Part shown: in pieces, positions 43,346 through 52,466 of the stretch
Position numbering within the stretch: position 1 is the first letter of the stretch
Layout: every line of letters starts with the position of its first letter
From: Flectobacillus roseus
Lineage (GTDB): Bacteria > Bacteroidota > Bacteroidia > Cytophagales > Spirosomataceae
Assembly (NCBI RefSeq): GCF_030056665.1
Contig: NZ_JASHIG010000004.1
Strand: one strand, 5' to 3'
Length of the DNA stretch: 64,000 nucleotides
Program-made: the position numbers and the translations under genes
The notes under the pieces: generated by a model
Database searches by the model: none
What the model was told of the DNA's origin: nothing
The model's input: only the letters and a program-made list of their open reading frames with translations

Positions 43346-43557
43346 AATGAGTCATCCCGAATTTTAAGATTGGGGTTATTCTCCAAGTTTTCATCAAAAA
43401 GGGGTCGGAAAATATTTTCCGACCCCTTTTTGACACTAACATGCTAGATATGAATGACTTAAGATGCAATCATTGCGTCTCTACGGCTAGAATAAAAATT
43501 TTAACATAATCACTCATTCGCTCAATCACTCATTCCCTAAACTAGGGATGACTCATG
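43346..43557 (+). repeat. R1 element, copy E (most complete)
   Basis: Bounded by perfect 11-bp terminal repeats TGAGTCATCCC (43348-43358) and GGGATGACTCA (43545-43555). Between them are the AATTTTAAGATTGGGGTTATTCTCC block, a perfect 40-bp palindrome (43394-43433, core GGGGTCGGAAAAT), CATGCTAGATATGAATG, the small hairpin AAGATGCAATCATTGCGTCT (43462-43481), and AATCACTCATTCGCTCAATC. It is very similar over its length to copy B reversed. Non-coding, between convergent genes. Confidence 0.88.
43394..43433. terminator. Central R1-E palindrome, probable bidirectional terminator
   Basis: TCAAAAAGGGGTCGGAAAAT followed directly by its exact complement. The feet carry A5/T5 runs, so a terminator would work in both directions for the flanking convergent genes (stops at 43318 and 43564). 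Confidence 0.7.
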
Positions 43558-43563
43558 TTTAAT

Positions 43564-43773
43564 TTAGTTGTTTGGTCTTGGAGTTCTTTTACCTTCTTTA
43601 CGAATCAAAGAATCACGCTTAGGACGTCCTTGTCCGTCGCCACGAGGACCTCTTTGACGACCTGTTGAATCGGCTTTCCATTCTCTTTTTCCTTTTTTAG
43701 TAGGAACATCTTGAGCCAATGTAGTACCCAAAGTAAAGCTAAAAATAGCGGCAATCATCAATAATTTTTTCAT
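43564..43773 (-). CDS. Small exported Arg/Lys/Gly-rich protein
   Basis: A 69-residue protein with signal peptide MKKLLMIAAIFSFTLGTTLA and a mature part of about 48 residues in which Lys, Arg, Gly, Asp and Pro dominate (GRQRGPRGDGQGRPKRDS). No family is recognised. Such short basic exported proteins are frequent in Bacteroidota; roles as outer-surface polyanion binders are only conjecture. It lies on its own, ending 6 bp from R1-E. Confidence 0.65.
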   Translation of the reverse strand: MKKLLMIAAIFSFTLGTTLAQDVPTKKGKREWKADSTGRQRGPRGDGQGRPKRDSLIRKEGKRTPRPNN

Positions 43774-43902
43774 GACTAAAAGTGTTCAAATTAGATTGTT
43801 GGACAACTAAAAATGAGAATTTCGGTTCTTGGATTATTCTTAAAAGATAAGGTTTAACCATGAGGTGCAAGATTATACGTCTCAATCCAATACTTAAAAC
43901 AG

Positions 43903-43936
43903 AAAACCCTCGAATATGCTGATATTCGAGGGTTTT
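43903..43936 (-). terminator. Rho-independent terminator of the wecB transcript
   Basis: AAAACCCTCGAATAT (43903-43917), loop, ATATTCGAGGGTTTT (43922-43936): a 15-bp perfect stem. On the minus strand the stem ends in TTTTCTGTTTT. It follows the wecB stop (43965) by 28 bp. Confidence 0.88.
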
Positions 43937-43964
43937 GACTTTGGAGTCTTTATGAAGTCACGAT

Positions 43965-45068
43965 TTATTTACCAAGTTTTTCTACTAAAATAGCTGCAAT
44001 TCTTTCAGAGGTATGCCCATCCCAAAGTGGAGGGATTGTTCCTTGCTTAGCTTTTCCTTCTAAAATTTCTACAAATTTTTCATGCACTGTAATAGGATTC
44101 AAATCAGCCAACAACTGGTTTGTACCAAGCTCTACAGTGACAGGGCGCTCGGTGGTATCTCTAAAAGTTAAGCAAGGTACTTTCAAAAAGGTAGTTTCTT
44201 CCTGAATACCTCCTGAATCGGTGATAATCAAACTAGCATTTTGCATCAATTGCAAAAACTCTAAATAGCCTTGAGGTTCTGTCAAAACTAGGCCTTCAAT
44301 CGCTTGAAGTCTATCCCAAAGTCCTAAGTTTTTGAGGTTGTTAGCCGTGCGTGGATGAATTGGGAATACTACTTTTTTGAATGGAACGGTATTTTCGATA
44401 ATGGTCAAAATCGAAGAAAGACCTTCAGCCGTATCTACATTGGCAGGACGGTGCATGGTCATTACGACAAATTCATCTTTGCTCAAGCCTAATTCGTCAA
44501 GTACAGGCGTTTGCTGTGCTTTTTCCAGATAGTGCACCAAGGAATCAATCATGACATTTCCTACAAAAAACACTTTTTCGTCAGGAACACCCTCATTTTT
44601 GAGGTTGTTGATACCTGATTGTTCAGTAATAAATAAATAGTCGGATACGCTATCTGTCAAAATACGGTTAAGTTCTTCTGGCATTTTGCGGTCGCCACTA
44701 CGAAGACCAGCCTCTACATGAGCTACAGGAATATGTAGTTTGATAGCGACCAAAGTGCAAGCCAAAGTAGCATTTACATCGCCTACCACTAATACTAAGT
44801 CTGGTTTTTCTTGAAGAATTACTTTTTCAAACTCCAACATTGTACGTGCTGTCACCTCTGTATGAGAGCCTCCTCCTACACCGAGGAAATAATGCGGTTT
44901 AGGCATTTGAAGCTGTTCAAAAAAAACATCACTCATCTTGGCATCAAAATGCTGTCCTGTATGAACAATCTTTGATTCGATAGCTGGGTGATTTTCAAAA
45001 GCACGATGTAATGGCGCTACTTTCATAAAGTTGGGACGAGCGCCAACGATGTTAAGAATTTTCAACAT
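43965..45068 (-). CDS. wecB: UDP-N-acetylglucosamine 2-epimerase (non-hydrolysing)
   Basis: A 367-residue cytosolic enzyme interconverting UDP-GlcNAc and UDP-ManNAc. It has VGARPNFMKVAPL at the N-terminus, HTGQHFD, VEAGLRSGDRKMPEELNR and SGGIQEET, all family signatures. UDP-ManNAc or derived ManNAcA would be a precursor for the polysaccharide made by this locus. It is the last gene of the minus-strand locus; a DnaA-box palindrome lies between it and the upstream glycosyltransferase gene. Confidence 0.95.
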   Translation of the reverse strand: MLKILNIVGARPNFMKVAPLHRAFENHPAIESKIVHTGQHFDAKMSDVFFEQLQMPKPHYFLGVGGGSHTEVTARTMLEFEKVILQEKPDLVLVVGDVNATLACTLVAIKLHIPVAHVEAGLRSGDRKMPEELNRILTDSVSDYLFITEQSGINNLKNEGVPDEKVFFVGNVMIDSLVHYLEKAQQTPVLDELGLSKDEFVVMTMHRPANVDTAEGLSSILTIIENTVPFKKVVFPIHPRTANNLKNLGLWDRLQAIEGLVLTEPQGYLEFLQLMQNASLIITDSGGIQEETTFLKVPCLTFRDTTERPVTVELGTNQLLADLNPITVHEKFVEILEGKAKQGTIPPLWDGHTSERIAAILVEKLGK

Positions 45069-45106
45069 AGAGTATGTACAAAAAATGTTTGATGCTATTC
45101 GTAATT

Positions 45107-45138
45107 ATAGTTATCCACAATTGATTGTGGATAACTAT
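45107..45138. promoter_or_regulatory. 32-bp palindrome made of two inverted DnaA boxes
   Basis: ATAGTTATCCACAAT, TG, ATTGTGGATAACTAT: 15-bp perfect arms containing the DnaA consensus TTATCCACA on each strand (45111-45119 and 45126-45134). It lies in the 106-bp gap before wecB. It may be an operator, a hairpin attenuator in the wecB leader, or a DnaA site. Confidence 0.55.
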
Positions 45139-45174
45139 GTGGGTAAATCCGATGCAAAGTTGGTTAAAATTGTC

Positions 45175-46311
45175 TTATTTACCGCATAGTAAACGATGAT
45201 ATAGTGCAATAAAAGCTTGATTGAGATGCTGCTCTGTGTAGTTATCCACAACGACTTGCCTAGCATTATATCCTAAAAGATATCTAACTTTAGGTTTTTC
45301 TATCAGATAATCAATCTGTTGTGCTAAAGCTTCAATATGCCCAATTGGTACAATCAAGCCATTTTTCTGATGCTCAATTAAGGCTTTACATCCATCACAA
45401 TCACTGGCTACAATGGCTCTTCCAACCGCCGAAGCTTCCAAAAGTATGCGTGGAAAACCTTCATGATAGGATGGTAATACAATGATATGGGCTGTTTGTA
45501 AAAATGGTAGTATGGGGGATTGTGCTCCTTTCCACATAATGTAAAAGTTATCCACATTGGCTTCAAGCTCTTGTTGGGTCAATGCGCTGGGATTGGCATT
45601 GTCGATAGGACCAATAAGTTCAAAAGTAACTTTCCCTTCCCACTTACTCCGAAGAAGCTCTGCAGCTTTAATAAAATCCCATACACCTTTATCTTTCAAC
45701 ATTCTTGCAATAAGGCAAACCTTTAAAGGCGTTTGTACTGACTCTGACGTATATACAAAGTAATTAGTATCTATGCCTGTACCTTTTATAAAGTTGATTT
45801 GCAGGCTTTTTAAGTGGAGAAGTTGCTGGAAAAACTGAGCATTTTGTTCATTCTGAAAAAGAAAATGTTGATAACTTTTTCTAAACATGAAACCCATAAG
45901 AAAGAATATCCTTTTTAAAATACTTTCCTTGTTTTGAGATAACGCCGAACCTAAACCTGCAACAGCATTGAGAACAATACTATTACCCAATCCCAAACGA
46001 GCAATACTTCCAAGTAAGATGAGCTTAATACCAACATGATGAATAAGGTCAGGATTGATTTGATGATATAATTTTCGAAGAAGCCATAATTCCTTCAAAT
46101 TCTGCAAAGGAGACTTACTTCCACGATCTAATTGAAGATCATAAAAATCAATGCCAAGGGATTCTATGTAACTGCGTTGACCTGTGTTTTTGGTAATGAG
46201 ACTTACCCTAAACCCCTGTTCAATACATGCCAAAGCCATTGAAAGGCGATGTGACACAAAGAAGTAATCAGCATTAACGACAAAAAGTAGGTGTGAATTT
46301 GATTTTTTCAT
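45175..46311 (-). CDS. Glycosyltransferase family 4 (GT-B fold)
   Basis: A 378-residue GT4-like enzyme. FVVNADYFFVSHRLSMALA at the N-terminus and the C-terminal donor site KVCLIARMLKDKGVWDFI ... LPSYHEGFPRILLEASAVGRAIV with the E-x7-E motif are typical of the WbpH/TuaC-like transferases of O-antigen loci. It adds one nucleotide-sugar-derived residue on the cytoplasmic side; donor unknown. It is upstream of wecB and divergent from the propeller kinase gene. Confidence 0.88.
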   Translation of the reverse strand: MKKSNSHLLFVVNADYFFVSHRLSMALACIEQGFRVSLITKNTGQRSYIESLGIDFYDLQLDRGSKSPLQNLKELWLLRKLYHQINPDLIHHVGIKLILLGSIARLGLGNSIVLNAVAGLGSALSQNKESILKRIFFLMGFMFRKSYQHFLFQNEQNAQFFQQLLHLKSLQINFIKGTGIDTNYFVYTSESVQTPLKVCLIARMLKDKGVWDFIKAAELLRSKWEGKVTFELIGPIDNANPSALTQQELEANVDNFYIMWKGAQSPILPFLQTAHIIVLPSYHEGFPRILLEASAVGRAIVASDCDGCKALIEHQKNGLIVPIGHIEALAQQIDYLIEKPKVRYLLGYNARQVVVDNYTEQHLNQAFIALYHRLLCGK

Positions 46312-46475
46312 AGAAGAGTGACGTAAATGATGTAGAAGCGTTAAATAAAGAAAGTAGAAGTTTTTTACAGTAATACTATAAAATTGGTTTATTATTTGTT
46401 AGAGTTCACTACGATTACTTACCCTAAATAATTAAAATAGCTACTTTCCGCATAGTCAGGCTATTAATTAAAAAT

Positions 46476-49466
46476 ATGAAAAAAAGTGTACTAGCGTATA
46501 GGAACCGTCGTCGCCTAGAGTTTGTCCTTTGTTTTTTGAAAACTCTATTAATCTTCCTATTATTTGAAGAAAACCTTGCTTATGGGCAATCGCTTCTAAG
46601 TATAGATGAACGCTATGAAATTGAGACGTTTGACGAGTCAAAAGGTCTCATTAGCAAGGATGTTAACGGACTTGTTTTTGATAAACGTAAATTAGGATGG
46701 TTAGGAAATGGAGATGGCTTAAACATCTTTGATGGAAAGCGAGTTTATAAAGCTTCTGACTATTTACAGTCTACAAACAAGTTGCTAGAGCAGCCAGTAA
46801 AAGCACTAATATATGATAGCACCAACAACAAGCTAATAGTATTTAGTTATGCAAAGACACGAACGAGTATCTATGTTTTACATTTAGATCAGATTGAGAA
46901 TGGATCCTCCAGCAAGGTCATTAGCCTGATATCCTCTTTACCTGGTCCACTAACAGCTTGGCCGATTTACCAAAAAAATCTACTTGCTGCAATCATTAAT
47001 TCCAATACAGTGTTTTGGGACTTAAAAAACTTCAATGTAACCAGAACGAGAGTATGTACTTTATCTGCCATGGCATTATATACGGACATACACAATCAAA
47101 TCTATTTGGCTAAGGCTAAAGGTTACACCTATAGGGTACTGTTAAATAAGGTCGATATAAAGTTTAAGTTTGTTCATAAATACACCAATCAGGAGGTAGG
47201 ATATCTCTGGGAAAAGTCGATGTTTTCTGACTTAAAATGCAATGCTTCACAGGTGTACAAAAGAGCAGTTAATATCGAAAAAATTCTTGCCAAATACACA
47301 CATCAAGAATATATCACAAAAAAAATTACTGGAATAGTAACAGACCCACTAGGAAATTACTATTTGTGTGGACATGATTGGGGTCTACAAAAGTTAACTC
47401 CAATAAAAAAGATTATGAAGACACTAACCTTCAATAGAGAGACTCGTGGTATATGTTACAGTCCCCAATTAGAAAAGGGAGCCATCGCAACGCCTATTGG
47501 AGTAAAACCCTTTTCCTTGAACGAAGATAGTATTAGAAATATTTTTGAAAATGATGAATACTATTTTAACGCGTCGGTTGCTATAAATGATAGCTTAAGA
47601 TGTATTCTCCCATTGTATCCACAATCTGATAGTTTACGTAGAGGCTATGTTTATAATGTAAAAAATGCGACGTTGACTTCCATATACCTTCAATACCCTT
47701 CAACCATCACCGATTATATTAATGTCTTTCAACAATTAACATTATTGTCGGGCTATCGAGCAAAAAGCGGAGTACTCTATATTGGAACTAATTATGGGTT
47801 ATGCGTAGCTAAACTGAAGGGAGCTCAAATGTATCTGAAACCACTCGATATTCTTCCTAAAGAGCATATCAACGACATAGTAGAGTCATTTAAAAAGGGA
47901 TGCTTACTTTTAGCCACCGAAACAGGGATTTATGAAGTAGATATTTATACTCGAAAAGTCTCATTAATTCAGGAAGGGGCTTTCTTATGTTTGCTACGAT
48001 ACACTAAAGGTTGGGTAGCTGGAAGCCGTCAAAATGGGGCATATTTATTTAGCGTAAATAATCAACTCCAACAAATTATCAATATACATAAGGGAATTCA
48101 TTCTAATACCATTTATTGTATATCATTTGATAATCTATACCAAACGTTGTGGTTAGGTACAAGCAACGGGGTATCGCTATATCAATTACCAACTGGATTG
48201 CTCAAAACCTATTTTAAAAAAGATGGGATAGCTAATAATGAGTTTAATAAGGAAAGCTATTTTAATTTCCCTAACGATAGTTTGATTTTGATGGGAGGTT
48301 TAGCGGGAATAACCGCCATACGAAATAGAGCCATGTTTTACACAGATATTAGAAACTTAAGACCAAGTATCTGGGGAGTAGATGCGATTTTTGATAATAA
48401 TCAGCAACAATATCAGTATATCAATGAAGGAAAACCTTTGGTGCCTTTATCAGCCAAACTTCGAAAGTTAGTTTTCCATGTAGCGGACTATGCATCGAGT
48501 CAACAGTTATACAGTGTTAAATATCGGGTTGATGATTCAAACTGGCAGACATTAAACAAAGGAGAAGACATCGAACTATTAAATGTTGATGCTGGAAACC
48601 ACCAGTTGGAAGTTAAGGCTATTACTGCTGATGGAAAAATTAGCCAATCGTGTGCCATAACCTACTATGTAGAGCCCATCTGGTACAAATCTTGGTGGGG
48701 GATTTCTCTTTTTGTGCTATTAGGAGCGATATTGATGATTCCAGTATTTTTGATTCGAAATAGAATCGTTCAAGTAAAAGCAAAAGAGGAGCTATATAAA
48801 AACCGTGAAAAGCTCTTTGGAATGATAGCGCATGATTTAAGAAGTCCATTAAGCGCCTATCAAGGCTTGGCTGGAGTGGTCAACTACCTCATTAGCAAAC
48901 AAGAATGGACTCAATTACAAAAAATAGGACAAGAAATAGATGATACGGGTCGTCACTTGGATTTAATGCTGAACAATCTGCTTAATTGGAGTTTAGTCCA
49001 GCAAAAAAGCCTAAAGCCTATTTATCATCATACTACAATCGGGACAATTATTCATGAAATGTTGCCTGTATACAAAACTGTAGCAGGTAGTAAGGATATT
49101 ACTTTAGATAAGAATATCGACAAAGAGGTAACCATTAATACCGATGCCAATTTGTCTGCTTTAATTATTAGAAACCTTTTGGACAATGCCGTAAAAAATG
49201 CTCCTGAAAAAAGTACGATCAAAATAGAGATTACCAAAAAGGATAAAAAACTCACGCTATTAATCGAGAATGATTTCCATGAGCATAAACTACCTGTTGT
49301 TACTGATATTGTTGCCAATATCAACGATCCCGAATGGGAACTTAAAAGAGGCGTTGGTTTAAAATTTGTGATGCAAACCTTGAAACTACTTAAAGCCTCT
49401 ATTCAAGTTTCGATTTTGAACAACAAAAACCGAATTAGATGGTATGTTGAAATTCCAGAACCTTAA
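46476..49466 (+). CDS. Propeller-type sensor histidine kinase without receiver or DNA-binding domain
   Basis: A 996-residue protein. After a signal peptide, residues ~45-660 form an extracytoplasmic propeller region with Reg_prop-like repeats (e.g. LWLGTSNGVSLYQL), followed by a Y_Y_Y domain (YSVKYRVDDSNWQTL, ~670-735), a membrane helix (~745-765), and HisKA/HATPase_c: H786 in GMIAHDLRSPLSAY and NLLDNAVKNAP. Canonical hybrid two-component (HTCS) proteins continue with receiver and AraC domains; here the protein ends after the ATPase. Its response regulator is not adjacent. It sits on the opposite strand inside the polysaccharide locus, stop codon 6 bp from that of the amidotransferase. Confidence 0.9.
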   Translation: MKKSVLAYRNRRRLEFVLCFLKTLLIFLLFEENLAYGQSLLSIDERYEIETFDESKGLISKDVNGLVFDKRKLGWLGNGDGLNIFDGKRVYKASDYLQSTNKLLEQPVKALIYDSTNNKLIVFSYAKTRTSIYVLHLDQIENGSSSKVISLISSLPGPLTAWPIYQKNLLAAIINSNTVFWDLKNFNVTRTRVCTLSAMALYTDIHNQIYLAKAKGYTYRVLLNKVDIKFKFVHKYTNQEVGYLWEKSMFSDLKCNASQVYKRAVNIEKILAKYTHQEYITKKITGIVTDPLGNYYLCGHDWGLQKLTPIKKIMKTLTFNRETRGICYSPQLEKGAIATPIGVKPFSLNEDSIRNIFENDEYYFNASVAINDSLRCILPLYPQSDSLRRGYVYNVKNATLTSIYLQYPSTITDYINVFQQLTLLSGYRAKSGVLYIGTNYGLCVAKLKGAQMYLKPLDILPKEHINDIVESFKKGCLLLATETGIYEVDIYTRKVSLIQEGAFLCLLRYTKGWVAGSRQNGAYLFSVNNQLQQIINIHKGIHSNTIYCISFDNLYQTLWLGTSNGVSLYQLPTGLLKTYFKKDGIANNEFNKESYFNFPNDSLILMGGLAGITAIRNRAMFYTDIRNLRPSIWGVDAIFDNNQQQYQYINEGKPLVPLSAKLRKLVFHVADYASSQQLYSVKYRVDDSNWQTLNKGEDIELLNVDAGNHQLEVKAITADGKISQSCAITYYVEPIWYKSWWGISLFVLLGAILMIPVFLIRNRIVQVKAKEELYKNREKLFGMIAHDLRSPLSAYQGLAGVVNYLISKQEWTQLQKIGQEIDDTGRHLDLMLNNLLNWSLVQQKSLKPIYHHTTIGTIIHEMLPVYKTVAGSKDITLDKNIDKEVTINTDANLSALIIRNLLDNAVKNAPEKSTIKIEITKKDKKLTLLIENDFHEHKLPVVTDIVANINDPEWELKRGVGLKFVMQTLKLLKASIQVSILNNKNRIRWYVEIPEP

Positions 49467-49472
49467 AGTCAA

Positions 49473-51338
49473 CTAATTCCTCACTGAGTCATACCATTTT
49501 TGGAAACAGTAAATACTCCATAGTTGAAACTTATATCTATGAGGTTTTTGAAGGAAAAAACGAACTTGCTCAGACATTTTTGAAGCGTTGAAAATGCCTT
49601 GTTTTTTTAGGAAGTCAACACTGGTCAGCATCAAAAGCTCCTTTTTAAGACTTGTACTAAGCCAGCTTGCTATTGGAACTTCAAAACCTTGTTTTTTCCC
49701 TTGCTGAAAGCTTTCTGGAAAAAGTGTTGAATGATAGGCTTTCAATACATATTTAGTAATTCCTTTCTGGATGAGTAATGAATTGGGAAGTTTTTGTGAA
49801 AACTCCCAAAGGCTTTTTGACAAAAAAGGTGTTCTGTATTCGATAGAAGCACGCATACTCATGCGGTCTGTCTTAACAAGCATATCTCCTTCCAACGCGA
49901 CTTGTTTGTCCCAAAGTCTCGCCAAAGTCAGTGGATTATCTTGTGGAAATGTCTGAAATAGTCTTTGTAATGTGTTAGGCTGGTATTGCCAATGGGGTAA
50001 CAATAATCTATTCAGCATAGAGTTCCGCATACCCATTTGACTAATATTCCATATATCTTCGGAAGGATTTGAGCCTATTTTTTCGAAAAACTTAAGGAAG
50101 GTATTTACTTGAGTACTATCTGGTAACTGATGCAAGGGCAGATGACTAATACTTTTCAAAAGAGGTATATATCTTCTAATTTTTTCAGCCCAAAATGGCA
50201 TCAAATATCGCTGATAACCCCCAAATACTTCGTCAGCACCATCGCCACCATACATGAGTTTTATATCATTTTTGACCCACTGATGGACGGTATCGCTAGC
50301 AATCGCTGAAGAGTCAGCATAAGGCTCGTCAAAATAGCAAAGTGTTTCGCTAAGTTGTTTTTGTACTTGGATAAAATCAAGCGGAATAATTTCATGCTTT
50401 AAGCCTACATGACGTGCTATTTTTTGCGCTGCAAAACTTTCATCTTGTTTGTTGGCCTGTGTTTGTAAAGAAAAACAACTAATACTGGGATTCATTTCCT
50501 TAAACCAATACGCCAAAATACTAGAATCTATACCTCCGCTGAGTAATAGCCCTGAGGCATGATTGGTACATATTTGTTGTTGTACACTTTCTTGAATCAA
50601 TCTATTCAAAATGGGTAGGGCTTCGTGATGATTGCAGTGTGGAGCATAGGTAGGCATTTTCCAAAAATCGACTGTACTAACCTGAAGTGTTGATAAGTCT
50701 ATACTCAAATATTGCGCTGGCATTACTTTCAAGATAGATTGATAAATACTTAATGGCGCAGGAATAAAGCCTAGTCTGAAATACCAATTAAGTGCTTCTG
50801 GACTAATGGATACTCGTTCTTTGTTAAGTACTTCCAAGCTCGTCAAAAGTCCTTTTAGTTCGCTCGACCAAATCACAGATTGTTGATTGATAAAGTAATA
50901 CAGCGGCTTTTCGCCATTAATATCTCTCGCCAGAAAAAGCTTGTTGAGCTTGAAATCTATAATCGCAATGGCAAACATTCCTTCGAGATACTCAAAACAT
51001 GATGTCCCCCAATGTAGATAGGCTTTCGCCAGCACTTCGGTATCTGACTTGGTACTAAATTGATACCCCAAGTCCATTAAGGTTTGTCTGAGAGCTTGAT
51101 AATTATAAATTTCTCCGTTAAAGCATAAGCAAAAGTCTTTCTCATGCCAAGGTTGTTTGGCAAAGTCAGCATCTACAATCGCTAAGCGACGCATTCCCAT
51201 ACCCATAGTCGATTCTGTATTTATCCAAATACTGTCATCATCAGGCCCTCGTCGAGATAATTGCTGATTCATATTTTTTATTAACCTAGGCATAGACTCG
51301 ATAGGTTTTAGCGCTATAATTCCATTAATTCCACACAT
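49473..51338 (-). CDS. Asparagine synthase-like amidotransferase, copy 1
   Basis: A 621-residue AsnB-family protein. N-terminal Cys2 (MCGINGIIA) is the glutaminase nucleophile; RRGPDD, RLAIVD and NGEIYNY belong to the same domain. The synthetase domain has the PP-loop LLSGGIDSSILAYW and YGGDGADEVFGGY. In polysaccharide loci such enzymes are thought to amidate sugar carboxyl groups, such as uronic acids. Last gene of the ten-gene operon, separated from the propeller kinase stop by only 6 bp. Confidence 0.9.
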   Translation of the reverse strand: MCGINGIIALKPIESMPRLIKNMNQQLSRRGPDDDSIWINTESTMGMGMRRLAIVDADFAKQPWHEKDFCLCFNGEIYNYQALRQTLMDLGYQFSTKSDTEVLAKAYLHWGTSCFEYLEGMFAIAIIDFKLNKLFLARDINGEKPLYYFINQQSVIWSSELKGLLTSLEVLNKERVSISPEALNWYFRLGFIPAPLSIYQSILKVMPAQYLSIDLSTLQVSTVDFWKMPTYAPHCNHHEALPILNRLIQESVQQQICTNHASGLLLSGGIDSSILAYWFKEMNPSISCFSLQTQANKQDESFAAQKIARHVGLKHEIIPLDFIQVQKQLSETLCYFDEPYADSSAIASDTVHQWVKNDIKLMYGGDGADEVFGGYQRYLMPFWAEKIRRYIPLLKSISHLPLHQLPDSTQVNTFLKFFEKIGSNPSEDIWNISQMGMRNSMLNRLLLPHWQYQPNTLQRLFQTFPQDNPLTLARLWDKQVALEGDMLVKTDRMSMRASIEYRTPFLSKSLWEFSQKLPNSLLIQKGITKYVLKAYHSTLFPESFQQGKKQGFEVPIASWLSTSLKKELLMLTSVDFLKKQGIFNASKMSEQVRFFLQKPHRYKFQLWSIYCFQKWYDSVRN

Positions 51339-51344
51339 ATCTTA

Positions 51345-52442
51345 TTAGGGATAAAGTAATGACAAATGCCAATCATCGTATTGCTGGGCAATTTTGGTAA
51401 TATGAAAATGCACCAAAACTCGTTCTCGTAAGTCTAATCCAAGTTCAATACGCTTTTCTAAAGGCATAGATAATACCGAAAGCCAAGCCTCCGCTAGTGC
51501 TTCAGGACTTTGAATTGGCACAATCAATTCAGACTTTCCTACAAGTATTTGTGCATCGCCTGCATCAGTACATACACAAGGAATACCTTTCATCATGGCT
51601 TCTCCAACTACATTTGGAAAACCCTCAGAATAGGAACTCAGTGTGAAAACATCTAGGGTTTCAAGAATTTCGTCAAGGGTGCTTTGAGCTTCATGCAGTT
51701 CGATATACTCGTTTATTTCAAACTGCTCAATCCATTCCTGTAGTCTCAGGTTTGTAGCATTACAGCTTTTCCCCACTAATACAAATCGACAATTGGTATT
51801 TTTCTGAATGAAAAGGTTTACAGCTTTTAGAAAAGTGTAATGGTCTTTTTCGGGCGTAAATCGTGCTATCATTCCAACACGCATGACAACATGATTTGGG
51901 AGCGCGACAAGGCTATTATCCACAAAGCCATTGTGGATAACTTTAATTTCCTGACAAAATCCAGCCTGATGATGTTCTTCTGCTCCTTTTTGAGAGCAAC
52001 TCAGCAAATAATCGGGGATAAAACGAGAGGCTATTTTGATGAGTAGAAAGAAAGTTTTTTGAGACCAAGATGTCACCCCACTCAAAGTATTTCGAATATT
52101 CCACACAATGACAGGGCGATAAGATAAAAAAAAGGCTGCTATTCCGCCTAGTAGGTTGGCATGATATAACCAAGTATGAACAATGTCAGGACGAAGTTGA
52201 CGAAGGACACGATGGCATTCAAATGTGATAAAGGGGAGATTATACCAACGATTTTGAAAGGGTAAAACAACGACCTCTATCCCCAAAGATTGAATAGAGG
52301 CTAACAAGTCAGCCTCCGAAGTCAAGCATATTACCGATGGAGTAAACTCTTTACGATTAGAATATTTCAGCAATTTATAGAGCATATTTTCGGCACCGCC
52401 TATGCCTAAACTCGTAATAATATAGGTGATTTTAATGGACAT
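51345..52442 (-). CDS. Glycosyltransferase family 4, copy 2
   Basis: A 365-residue GT4 enzyme with acceptor-side GGAENMLYKLLKY and donor-site motif VGMIARFTPEKDHYTFL and SYSEGFPNVVGEAMMKGIP (E-x7-E). It transfers one sugar to the lipid-linked repeat unit in the cytoplasm; donor unknown. Six bases from asnB copy 1 and 24 from the next gene upstream, so part of the operon. An inverted DnaA-box pair lies inside the gene (51916-51940). Confidence 0.88.
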   Translation of the reverse strand: MSIKITYIITSLGIGGAENMLYKLLKYSNRKEFTPSVICLTSEADLLASIQSLGIEVVVLPFQNRWYNLPFITFECHRVLRQLRPDIVHTWLYHANLLGGIAAFFLSYRPVIVWNIRNTLSGVTSWSQKTFFLLIKIASRFIPDYLLSCSQKGAEEHHQAGFCQEIKVIHNGFVDNSLVALPNHVVMRVGMIARFTPEKDHYTFLKAVNLFIQKNTNCRFVLVGKSCNATNLRLQEWIEQFEINEYIELHEAQSTLDEILETLDVFTLSSYSEGFPNVVGEAMMKGIPCVCTDAGDAQILVGKSELIVPIQSPEALAEAWLSVLSMPLEKRIELGLDLRERVLVHFHITKIAQQYDDWHLSLLYP

Positions 52443-52466
52443 AAGTTGATTCAGCAGCTTTAGGTG

